Shown here one piece after another: positions 1-6,033 of a stretch of DNA of 10,865 nt. The notes under the pieces were generated by a model. The model did no database searches. It was given only the letters and a program-made list of their open reading frames with translations, and was not told the DNA's origin. Position numbers and translations under genes: made by a program. Each line of letters begins with the position of its first letter. Position 1 is the first letter of the stretch. The stretch spans positions 1-10,865 of the forward strand of contig CAAGLL010000025.1 of the NCBI GenBank assembly GCA_900770725.1, read 5' to 3'. This stretch comes from an uncultured Succinivibrio sp. Its GTDB lineage: Bacteria > Pseudomonadota > Gammaproteobacteria > Enterobacterales > Succinivibrionaceae.

Positions 1-744
1 GAGGAGACGCAGAAGCTCCAGGACGTCTGCGACGGGAAGGAAGTCGAGACAGACATCAACGACAGCATGAACTACGACAGCCTGAGCCGGCACAACGCCA
101 AGGACATGTGGTCGCTGCTGCTGCACACGGGCTACCTCACTGCAACCAATGTCGTCACTCCGGAGAAGTGCGCCGTCAGGATCCCGAACGAGGAGATCAA
201 GGAGTGCTTCCGCGACAGCATCATGGCCGGCTTCAACGACGCCCTCTCATCCGGAGGCAAGGGGGCGAGGCTTGCAAAGGCCCTGTTTGACGGGGATGGC
301 AGAACCTGCGAGGAGATCATGGGACTCATGCTCAGGCGCTACGTCTCAAAACGGGGGAGGGCCGCCCGCACCCCCGAGAACTTCTACGAGGGGTTCATGT
401 CGGGGCTTCTCGCCTCCATAGGCTACCGGCAGGATGAACTTGGAGTCGAGCATGAGGCCGGGGACGGGTTTTCAGACATCGTGATCAAGGATCCTGACGG
501 GAGGCGCGCCGCAGTGCTGGAGCTCAAGTCTTCGGCCAATGACAGGAGCATGGTTCCCGACGCGAGGAGGGCCGTCGCGCAGATAGAGAAGAAGCGCTAC
601 GCAAGGGAGCTTTTGGAGAACGAGCGCCTCGAGCACGTGTGGGCGGTCGGCATCGCCTTCTACGGGAAGATCTGCTCGGTTGCCATGAAAGACATGAGGG
701 AGCCTGTCGCATACGAGAAAGGCTTGGGCGCTTTGACGAAGTAG
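1..744 (+). CDS. AAA-ATPase-like / PD-(D/E)XK nuclease-fold protein, C-terminal part (5' end outside window)
   Basis: The reading frame is open from base 1 and stops at TAG 742-744. The first in-frame ATG, at 67, lies inside the conserved region, so the real start is upstream of the window and this is the C-terminal 247 residues. The visible part resembles the DUF1703/PDDEXK_9 family, whose members normally carry an N-terminal AAA-ATPase-like domain. Family hallmarks are a LSRHNAKDMWSLLLHTGYLT block, then VRIPNEEI, then the nuclease fold: an Asp in GFSDIVI, the E-x-K signature in LELKSS, and a downstream QIEKKRYA helix. The Asp, Glu and Lys of a PD-(D/E)XK site are therefore all present. The protein ends with a GIAFYGK-type strand, as usual. 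The biological role of the family is poorly known. It is common in multi-copy sets in gut anaerobes, and roles in mobile elements or defence are speculative. It converges on the SDR operon and shows no functional link to it. Confidence 0.82.
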   Translation, partial: EETQKLQDVCDGKEVETDINDSMNYDSLSRHNAKDMWSLLLHTGYLTATNVVTPEKCAVRIPNEEIKECFRDSIMAGFNDALSSGGKGARLAKALFDGDGRTCEEIMGLMLRRYVSKRGRAARTPENFYEGFMSGLLASIGYRQDELGVEHEAGDGFSDIVIKDPDGRRAAVLELKSSANDRSMVPDARRAVAQIEKKRYARELLENERLEHVWAVGIAFYGKICSVAMKDMREPVAYEKGLGALTK

Positions 745-840
745 CCTGGCCTGATTGTCACAACAAGGCGGTTTACTCCGTTGCAGCAGGAAAAGCTTTT
801 AACTTGCTTGCACTTACCAATAATCATCCATGAAGCCTCC

Positions 841-874
841 AAAAATCCCCGCGCGGGAGCACCGCACGGGGATT
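841..874 (-). terminator. Intrinsic terminator of the manD-TRAP-SDR operon
   Basis: Arms 844-856 and 862-874 pair over 13 positions (one G-U in the minus-strand RNA) around a 5-base loop. On the minus strand the stem is followed by a five-T run (841-845). It lies 20 bases past the SDR stop codon. On the plus strand the same hairpin has no T-run, so it is a poor terminator for the convergent nuclease-fold gene. The rest of 745-840 holds only a 10-bp palindrome (AAAAGCTTTT, 791-800) of unknown meaning. Confidence 0.85.
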
Positions 875-893
875 GAAGTATTCTCAGGCGCCC

Positions 894-1661
894 TTACTTG
901 ACGAGGTAGCCGCCGTCGACCGGGATGATCGCGCCGCCCAGGTAGTCAGACGCATGCGAGGCCAGGAAGATGCAGGTGCCCTTCATGTCATCTCCGGTGC
1001 CCCAGCGGTGGGCCGGGATGCGGTCGGTGATCTGCTGGTAGCGCGGGTTGGACTTGTCCAGCAGAGCCTCGTTCATGTCGGTTGCCATGTAGCCCGGGGC
1101 GATGGCGTTGACGTTGACGCCGCGGGCGATCCAGTCGTTGGACAACTCCTTGGTCAGCTGGGTCACGCCGCCCTTGGCCGCAGTGTAGGCAGGGACGGTC
1201 TGGCCGCCGAACCAGGACACCATCGAGGCGATGTTGATGATCTTGCCGTAGCCCTTCTTGAGCATGACGCGGCCTGCGAGCTGGTCTAGGAAGAACACGG
1301 AGTGGAGGTTGACGTTGATGACCTCGTCCCACTCGTTCTCCGGGAAGACCTCGGCGCTGTGGCGGCGCTGGATGCCGTGGGCGACCACGAGGATGTCCAG
1401 GTCGTTGCCAAGCTCCTTCATGCAGTCGTCAAAGCACTGGAAGACGTTCTTGCGGACCGAGAGGTCGGCCTTGACGCCGTGGCACTTGAAGCCGCGGCCG
1501 CAGAAGGACTTGGCGACATCGAAGACCTTGTCGGAGGTGCCGACGATGCAGACCTCGGCGCCCGACTCCATGAGGCCTTCGGCCATGCCGTAGCCCAGGC
1601 CGCGGGTGCCGCCGGTGACGATTGCCTTCTTGCCGGTGATGTCAAAAAGCTTGTTTACCAT
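894..1661 (-). CDS. KduD-like short-chain dehydrogenase/reductase (sugar-acid oxidoreductase)
   Basis: This 255-residue classical SDR is the usual size for the family. It has the N-terminal cofactor-binding glycine motif TGGTRGLG (residues 16-23), an Asp in KADLS (about 66), the structural Asn118 in VINVNLHS, and the catalytic Ser146, Tyr159 and Lys163 (YTAAK). Blocks such as KIINIASM, VNVNAIAPGYMAT, DRIPAHRWG and a VDGGYL end strongly resemble KduD (2-dehydro-3-deoxy-D-gluconate 5-dehydrogenase) and related gluconate/uronate SDRs, which act in the cytoplasm with NAD(P)(H). Oddly, the normally conserved NNAG motif reads VAHG at 93-96. The start is ATG 1659-1661, with a GGAG about 11 bases upstream; this spacing is long, and no better in-frame start is visible. 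It is the last gene of the operon, after the TRAP transporter and before a strong terminator, which points to a redox step on the imported sugar acid or its product. The exact substrate cannot be read from sequence. Confidence 0.85.
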   Translation of the reverse strand: MVNKLFDITGKKAIVTGGTRGLGYGMAEGLMESGAEVCIVGTSDKVFDVAKSFCGRGFKCHGVKADLSVRKNVFQCFDDCMKELGNDLDILVVAHGIQRRHSAEVFPENEWDEVINVNLHSVFFLDQLAGRVMLKKGYGKIINIASMVSWFGGQTVPAYTAAKGGVTQLTKELSNDWIARGVNVNAIAPGYMATDMNEALLDKSNPRYQQITDRIPAHRWGTGDDMKGTCIFLASHASDYLGGAIIPVDGGYLVK

Positions 1662-1692
1662 TTTTCAAATATCTCCATTAAGAATCCAAGCG

Positions 1693-1711
1693 GGGCCGGC
1701 TTGGCCGGCCC
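1693..1711 (-). promoter_or_regulatory. GC-rich intercistronic hairpin between dctM and the SDR gene
   Basis: GGGCCGGC (1693-1700) and GCCGGCCC (1704-1711) form a perfect 8-bp stem with a 3-base loop, about 11 bases past the dctM stop. The T-run (1712-1715) is on the plus-strand side, so in the direction of operon transcription it lacks a U-tail and is unlikely to be an efficient terminator. It could instead protect the upstream mRNA 3' end after processing or cause partial attenuation before the SDR gene. In the opposite direction it has the form of a terminator, which could block antisense transcription. Confidence 0.6.
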
Positions 1712-1722
1712 TTTTAAATTGC

Positions 1723-3003
1723 TTATACCAGGTTTGCCAGCACAGTGGAGAACCAGGGCACGAACGCGAAGAGCAGCGCGCAGAGGATCTCGACTACAAC
1801 AAACGGAAGCACCTGGGCCGAAACCTTCGCCACCGGCTGGTTCGATATTCCGCATGACACAAACAGCGTGGTGCCAAAAGGCGGGGTCGCCTGGCCCATG
1901 GCCAGCAGGAACACGAACACCAGGCCGAACTGCACCGGGTCGATGCCGAACTTCAGCGCGATCGGGGCGAGGATCGGGCCTAGGATCAGGTTGGTCGCGC
2001 CGACCTCGAGGAACATGCCGCAGATGACCAGCAATACCACGATGATGAGCATGAAGGTCTGCGGATTGGACGCCACGGCCATGAAGGCCTCGGTCACGTA
2101 CACCGGCACGCGGTAGTAGGTGAGCAGATACCCGAAGATCTGGGCGGTCACGACCAGGAACATGATGTTGGCGGTGGTGATCGAGGACTGCTGGATGATC
2201 TGCCAGTAGCTCTTGCCGGTCAGCTCGCGGTAGATGCAGAAGCACACCAGGAAGCCGTAGACCACGGCGACGACGGCCGACTCGGTCGGGGTGAACAGGC
2301 CCGAGTAGATGCCGCCTAGGATCACGACCGGCATCAGGAGCGCCCACACCGCGCTCCTGAAGGACTTGAGGAAGCGGATGAACGAGAAGCCGTTCTCAGT
2401 CGGGTAGTGCTCCTTCTTGGCCTTGATGTAGGCCCAGGCGCACAGCGCCACGCCGCAGACGATGCCCGGGATGATGCCGGCCATCAGGAGCTTGGCCACC
2501 GAGACGCCGGTGATGTTGCCGTAAATGACGAACACGGTCGAAGGCGGGATCACGATGCCGAGCGTGCCGCCGATGGCCTGCACGGCTGCCGAGTAGTCCT
2601 TGGGATAGCCGCGCTTGACCATCTCAGGGTACATGATGCCGCCGATGGCCGCGGTGGTCGCCACCGAGGAGCCGGAGATCGCCGCGAAGAAGGTGCAGGC
2701 GACGATCGAGACGAGCGAGATGCCGCCGGAGATCCACCCGACCAGGGTGTCGGCGAAGTTCACCAGGCGCCTGGAGAGGCCGCCCTTTGCCATGATGTCG
2801 CCGGCGAGGAAGAAGGCTGGGAGCGCCAGCATGGCGAAGTTGTTGCACCCTGCGAACATCTTCTGGGTGATGAGGGAGAGCGAGAGGTTGGGATCCACGA
2901 CAAGCGCGACCACGACCGAGCCGCCTAAGGCCCAGGTGATCGGCATGCCGATGATCATCGTCACCGCGAGGGTGAGGAGCATGAGGATTGCTGCAATGTC
3001 CAT
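1723..3003 (-). CDS. dctM: TRAP transporter large permease subunit (DctM family)
   Basis: This is a 426-residue, highly hydrophobic protein of the usual DctM length, with around a dozen predicted membrane segments. It begins with the N-terminal helix MDIAAILMLLTLAVTMIIGM, which is typical for the family. Recognisable blocks are LPAFFLAGDIMAKGGLSRRLV (about 60-80), the SGSSVATTAAIGGIMYPEM loop (about 110-128), AIGGTLGIVIPPS, LFTPTESAVVAVVYG, and TPPFGTTLF near the C-terminus. DctM carries the ion-coupled transport path (usually Na+) and works in the inner membrane with DctQ and the extracytoplasmic binding protein. The ATG lies 2 bases after the dctQ TGA, with its Shine-Dalgarno inside the dctQ end, so the two are translationally coupled. 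Gene order P-Q-M is standard. The substrate is set by DctP; the neighbours suggest a sugar acid. Confidence 0.94.
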   Translation of the reverse strand: MDIAAILMLLTLAVTMIIGMPITWALGGSVVVALVVDPNLSLSLITQKMFAGCNNFAMLALPAFFLAGDIMAKGGLSRRLVNFADTLVGWISGGISLVSIVACTFFAAISGSSVATTAAIGGIMYPEMVKRGYPKDYSAAVQAIGGTLGIVIPPSTVFVIYGNITGVSVAKLLMAGIIPGIVCGVALCAWAYIKAKKEHYPTENGFSFIRFLKSFRSAVWALLMPVVILGGIYSGLFTPTESAVVAVVYGFLVCFCIYRELTGKSYWQIIQQSSITTANIMFLVVTAQIFGYLLTYYRVPVYVTEAFMAVASNPQTFMLIIVVLLVICGMFLEVGATNLILGPILAPIALKFGIDPVQFGLVFVFLLAMGQATPPFGTTLFVSCGISNQPVAKVSAQVLPFVVVEILCALLFAFVPWFSTVLANLV

Positions 3004-3005
3004 GG

Positions 3006-3524
3006 TCAGTCGTCCTTGCTGACTTCGTCAGCGGGTGATTTGGGGGCTTCCACCGGCTTGGTGATGGAATCGTAGAGGTCGAAGAGCGCGGCAACGGCAG
3101 TCAGGAAGAAGCCGATGCCCAGGATCGCGTACATGATCTGCATCGAGATCCCCATCGCGGGGGAGGTCTGGAACTGCGAGACGTCGATCATGCCGAACGA
3201 GCTGTAGAAGAACAGCACGGTGATCGCGAGGATCACGGCGTTGCGGAAGATGGTCAGCGCCTTGAGGGCCGAAGGCCCGAGCTTCTGATCGATGATGTCG
3301 ATGCGCACGAGCTGCTTCGAGGTCACCGCGAGGTTGACGCCCAGGAGCGTCAGAGTCACGTAGAGGTAGCGCGAGAGCTCCTCCGACCAGGGGATGGAGT
3401 AGAACACCACGTAGCGGGTGGCGGTCTGGATGAAGATCACGGCCATCATCAGCACCATGCAGATGGAGATGATGTTGCGGGCGACGCACTGGATCTTCGT
3501 GAAGATGCTTCTCAATGCTTCCAT
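3006..3524 (-). CDS. dctQ: TRAP transporter small permease subunit (DctQ family)
   Basis: This 172-residue protein has four hydrophobic segments at roughly 15-36, 51-68, 93-112 and 127-149, the standard DctQ layout. The family signature IPWSEELSRYLYV (about 44-56) is clear and is followed by a positively charged loop containing KQLVRIDII. The C-terminal tail is short, hydrophilic and acidic (ends SKDD). DctQ is the small integral membrane partner that assembles with DctM and helps dock the loaded binding protein. The start ATG lies 3 bases beyond the dctP TGA, and GAGGAG, overlapping the end of dctP, gives a well-placed ribosome binding site. Spacing on both sides shows a tightly coupled P-Q-M unit. 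Confidence 0.92.
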   Translation of the reverse strand: MEALRSIFTKIQCVARNIISICMVLMMAVIFIQTATRYVVFYSIPWSEELSRYLYVTLTLLGVNLAVTSKQLVRIDIIDQKLGPSALKALTIFRNAVILAITVLFFYSSFGMIDVSQFQTSPAMGISMQIMYAILGIGFFLTAVAALFDLYDSITKPVEAPKSPADEVSKDD

Positions 3525-3527
3525 GGA

Positions 3528-4517
3528 TCACTCCTCGTCCAGCGCGGCGATGCGCTGGGCCATTTCCTTGAAGTTGGCGCCGTACTTGTCGCGGACGCCC
3601 TGGGTGCGCTCGATGAAGGGCTTCTTGTCAGGATAGGTGACCTTCATGCCGCGCTGCGCCAGGCTCTGGACGGCTTCCTTGTCCATCTTGCGCGAGAGCT
3701 CGCGCTCGCTGACGCTGGCCTTGTCCATGCACTCGGTGAGGATCTTGCGGTCCTCGTCGGTCAGGCGCTTCCAGACCTTCTGCGAGAAGATCAGGAACAC
3801 CGTGGAGTACACGTGCTCGGTCATCGCCATGTTCTTGTTCACTTCGATGACGTTGTTCTTGTCGATGACGGTGGCCGGGTTCTCCTGGCCGTCGATGGCG
3901 CCCTGCTGGAGGCCGGTGTAGGCGTCGGACCACGACATCGGCACCGGATCGGCGCCCAGCGCCGCCCAGAGGTCCTGGTGGATCTTGTTCTCCATCACGC
4001 GGATGCGCAGGCCCTTGACGTCATCGACGCTGTTGATGGGGCGCTTTGAATTGGTGAGGTTGCGGAAGCCCGACTCCCAGATGGCAAAGCCGTGCAGGCG
4101 CACGCGCTCGAGCTTCTTCAGGTACTCCTTGCCGATGTCGCCTAGGAACACCTTGTCGGCGTGCTCGGTGGAGTGGATGGTGTAGGGAAGGTCGAACACC
4201 GCGATGGTGGGCTCGAAGTTGACCATCACCGACTGGTTGACCACGGCGATGTCGAGATCGCCCATCTGGACGCTCTCGATGTTCTCGCGCTCTGACCCCA
4301 GCTGGCCGTTGTGGAAGGTCTCGACCTGGAGCCTGCCATGGCTCTTCTCAAGGACGTCCTTGGCGAAGGCGTCCATGGACTTGCCGATGGCGCCATCCTG
4401 CGCGGAGGCCTGGGCCATGCGCAGCACGACCTTGCCGCCGCTGTCGCCGCAGCCCGTGAGGGCCGCCGCGGCGGCAACGGCGAAGGCCGCTGCCAACAGG
4501 GTTTTCTTCATTTTCAT
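3528..4517 (-). CDS. dctP: TRAP transporter substrate-binding protein (DctP family), probable lipoprotein
   Basis: This is a 329-residue extracytoplasmic solute receptor. Residues 1-22 form a signal peptide (MKMKK, then an Ala-rich core) ending in a lipobox, L-T-G-C, with Cys23 as the likely lipidated residue. The mature part shows DctP-family landmarks: a HNGQLGSERENIE segment (about 69-81), LDIAVVNQS, FDLPY, the GLRIRV block (169-174) carrying the conserved Arg173 that normally binds the substrate carboxylate, and GAIDGQENP (206-214). This predicts an organic or sugar-acid ligand with a carboxylate. A GGGAG ribosome site 6 bases before ATG 4515-4517 fixes the start; a second ATG two codons on is less well placed. 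It follows the manD-like gene by about 100 bases that include a GC hairpin, and is followed at 3 bases by dctQ. Lipid anchoring is less usual for Gram-negative TRAP receptors, which are often soluble in the periplasm. Confidence 0.93.
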   Translation of the reverse strand: MKMKKTLLAAAFAVAAAAALTGCGDSGGKVVLRMAQASAQDGAIGKSMDAFAKDVLEKSHGRLQVETFHNGQLGSERENIESVQMGDLDIAVVNQSVMVNFEPTIAVFDLPYTIHSTEHADKVFLGDIGKEYLKKLERVRLHGFAIWESGFRNLTNSKRPINSVDDVKGLRIRVMENKIHQDLWAALGADPVPMSWSDAYTGLQQGAIDGQENPATVIDKNNVIEVNKNMAMTEHVYSTVFLIFSQKVWKRLTDEDRKILTECMDKASVSERELSRKMDKEAVQSLAQRGMKVTYPDKKPFIERTQGVRDKYGANFKEMAQRIAALDEE

Positions 4518-4527
4518 GATATCTCCC

Positions 4528-4544
4528 GGCCGCCAGGGGCGGCC
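4528..4544 (-). promoter_or_regulatory. GC hairpin immediately upstream of the dctP ribosome binding site
   Basis: GGCCGCC (4528-4534) and GGCGGCC (4538-4544) form a perfect 7-bp stem with a 3-base loop. In the transcript it ends directly before the GGGAG that serves dctP. There is no U-run, so it is not a terminator. A 5' hairpin at this position can protect a processed dctP-dctQ-dctM message or modulate ribosome access; which of these applies here is inference. Confidence 0.55.
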
Positions 4545-4589
4545 TCATGTTTGCTGAACTTACTTCCTGACTTGCTGGACTTAACCAGC

Positions 4590-4607
4590 GCGGGATCTCC
4601 GTCCCGC
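4590..4607 (-). repeat. Short inverted repeat after the manD-like gene
   Basis: GCGGGA (4590-4595) and TCCCGC (4602-4607) can pair around a 6-base loop, 16 bases past the end of the manD-like gene. There is no U-run in either direction. Together with the hairpin at 4528-4544 it makes this roughly 100-base gap structured. Function is unknown and the stem is short. Confidence 0.35.
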
Positions 4608-4623
4608 TTGCTAAACAAAACCT

Positions 4624-5871
4624 TTACGGCAGCACCAGGCTTCCGTCGCGCCCGCGGGTCATGGTCCAGGTGGTGACCTCGTCGCTGTTCGGGAACCTCG
4701 CGGCGGCCTTCTCGTCGATCTCGATGCCCAGGCCCGGCTCGTCGCTCGCATAGACGAAACCGTCCTTGAACTCCGGCATGCCGTGGAAGACCTCGAGGAG
4801 CGCCCCCTTCTGGGTGCGCAGCTTCTGGATCACGAAGTTGGGCGGCTCGATGCCAGACCACTCTTGCACCCCGAAGTTCTCCGAGGCCATGTCCAGGTGG
4901 ATGTTCGCGGCGTGGCCGACCGGCGAGAGATCGCCAGGGCCGTGCCAGGCGGTGCGCACGCCGAACTCCGAGCAGAAGAGCGCGAGCTTCCTGCATGGGG
5001 TGATGCCGCCCAGCTGCGGGATGTGCACCCTGATGAAGTCGATGAGGTGATTGACGATGAGGGGCCTGATGACCGATGCGTTGTTGAAGAGCTCGCCCTC
5101 GGCAATCGGGGTCACGGTGCGCTCGCGCAGCTCCTTGAAGCACTCGAGGTTTGAAAGCGGGAGCGGATCCTCAAGATAGAACAGCCTGCAGGGCTCGAGG
5201 AGCCTTGCCAGCTCGGCGGCCTCGGAGGGCTGGATGCGCTCGTGGACGTCGTGCACGAAGTCGATGCTGAAGCCGACCTTGGCGCGCAGCTTCTCAAAGA
5301 GGTCGACGGTCTTGATGATGTACTCGCGCGAGTCGAGGTAGATGCCGTCGTGGGCGCCTTCGGGAGCGCCCTTGGGCGGGGTCAGCGAGAGGCCGCCGCC
5401 GTAGCCGCCGCACTGCACGCGCAGGTGCTTGAGGCCCTTCTCGCGGTAGTAGGCGATGCCATCGGCGATCTCATCGACCGACGCGCCGTCCACATGGCGG
5501 TAGACCGGAACGGCTGCGCGCACTGCGCCGCCCAGCAGGTCGTACACCGGCATCCCGGCCATCTTGCCCTTGATGTCCCACAGGGCGATGTCGACGCCAG
5601 CGATCGCGATGTTCTCGATTGCGCCGTCGCGCCAGTAGGAGTTGTTGTGCATCAGGTTCCAAAGCTCGGTGATCTCCGCGACATTGCGGCCCACGAGCAG
5701 CGGCTTTAGGTAGTCGAGCACGTAGGAGGTCACCGTGCGCCAGCGGTATGCGAAGGTCGCGTCGCCGTAGCCGTACAGGCCGGGCTCTGAGGTGAGCACC
5801 TTCACGACCGTGAGGTTGATGCCTTCGGGAGCGGTGTTTATCACCTGGATGTCAGTTATCTTGACCGTCAT
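4624..5871 (-). CDS. Enolase-superfamily sugar-acid dehydratase, mannonate dehydratase (ManD/RspA) group
   Basis: This 415-residue protein is slightly longer than typical ManD/RspA proteins (about 400). The N-terminal capping domain has GYGDATF, LLVGRNVAEITELW, SYWRDGAI and VDIALWDIKGKMAGMPVYDLLGG. The barrel shows the expected active-site set: Asp208 and His210 in HDVHER, Glu234 in YLEDP, Glu260 in AEGELFN as metal ligands, the catalytic His310 in WHGPGDLSP, and Glu337 in FGVQEW. This pattern is that of the Mg2+-dependent D-mannonate dehydratase subgroup, which converts D-mannonate (some members D-gluconate) to 2-keto-3-deoxy-D-gluconate in the cytoplasm. The segment 340-372 differs from RspA as I remember it, so the substrate may differ. 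An AGGA ribosome site lies just before ATG 5869-5871. It is the first gene of the operon, downstream of a promoter and palindromic operator, next to the gntR gene. The gene symbol is withheld because members of this group vary in substrate. Confidence 0.88.
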   Translation of the reverse strand: MTVKITDIQVINTAPEGINLTVVKVLTSEPGLYGYGDATFAYRWRTVTSYVLDYLKPLLVGRNVAEITELWNLMHNNSYWRDGAIENIAIAGVDIALWDIKGKMAGMPVYDLLGGAVRAAVPVYRHVDGASVDEIADGIAYYREKGLKHLRVQCGGYGGGLSLTPPKGAPEGAHDGIYLDSREYIIKTVDLFEKLRAKVGFSIDFVHDVHERIQPSEAAELARLLEPCRLFYLEDPLPLSNLECFKELRERTVTPIAEGELFNNASVIRPLIVNHLIDFIRVHIPQLGGITPCRKLALFCSEFGVRTAWHGPGDLSPVGHAANIHLDMASENFGVQEWSGIEPPNFVIQKLRTQKGALLEVFHGMPEFKDGFVYASDEPGLGIEIDEKAAARFPNSDEVTTWTMTRGRDGSLVLP

Positions 5872-5900
5872 GGTTTTCCTTTGTTCTCAATTAGTTCTTA

Positions 5901-5932
5901 ATTTGACTTGTATGATGTCCTACAAGTTAAAT
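5901..5932. promoter_or_regulatory. Probable GntR-regulator operator palindrome
   Basis: ACTTGTA (5906-5912) and TACAAGT (5921-5927) are perfect inverted arms around 8 bases. With one mismatch the arms extend to 12 bp (5901-5912 and 5921-5932). It sits between the manD-like start codon and the -10 candidate, covering the likely transcription start. The adjacent gene encodes a FadR-type GntR protein, whose relatives bind TTGT...ACAA-like palindromes, so this is its best candidate site. A related half-site occurs in the gntR promoter (6791-6799). Confidence 0.65.
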
Positions 5933-5955
5933 ATTAAACATCTGATTTATCGTAA
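5928..5955 (-). promoter_or_regulatory. Candidate sigma-70 promoter of the manD-TRAP-SDR operon
   Basis: On the minus strand, TTACGA (5950-5955) and TATTTA (5928-5933) are separated by 16 bases, in an AT-rich gap between the gntR terminator and the manD-like gene. The -10 abuts the palindrome at 5906-5927, so a repressor bound there would block initiation. Matches to consensus are only moderate; TAATAT (5931-5936) is an alternative -10. Confidence 0.45.
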
Positions 5956-5973
5956 CTATTCATAATATGGGAT

Positions 5974-6005
5974 AAAAAAAGTGACCGCGCTGTGGACGCG
6001 ATCAC
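5974..6005 (-). terminator. Intrinsic terminator of gntR
   Basis: In the minus-strand RNA, GUGAUCGCG pairs with CGCGGUCAC (9 bp with one G-U, 7-base loop; 5981-6005), followed directly by seven U (5974-5980). It lies 28 bases past the gntR stop and separates gntR transcription from the manD operon promoter. Confidence 0.9.
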
Positions 6006-6033
6006 ATTTCGGAAAGCCATTTGGCAAGTGCTT

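Noticed and set aside
791..800. AAAAGCTTTT palindrome after the nuclease-fold gene
   Set aside because: It is too short and has no loop or T-run, so it cannot be called a terminator or operator.
1655..1677. Tiny frame MEIFEKW overlapping the SDR start, as a possible leader peptide
   Set aside because: It is only seven codons, has no ribosome site of its own, and no regulatory codons or attenuator pairing are seen.
1302..2027. 241-residue plus-strand open frame
   Set aside because: It is antisense to the SDR and dctM genes, and its Arg/Ala/Gly-rich composition is that of a GC-rich shadow frame.
2407..2928. 173-residue plus-strand open frame opposite dctM
   Set aside because: It is a low-complexity Asp/Gly/Arg-rich shadow of the conserved dctM gene on the other strand.
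5242..5709. 155-residue plus-strand open frame opposite the manD-like gene
   Set aside because: It is a shadow frame; the minus-strand frame has intact catalytic motifs and a ribosome site.
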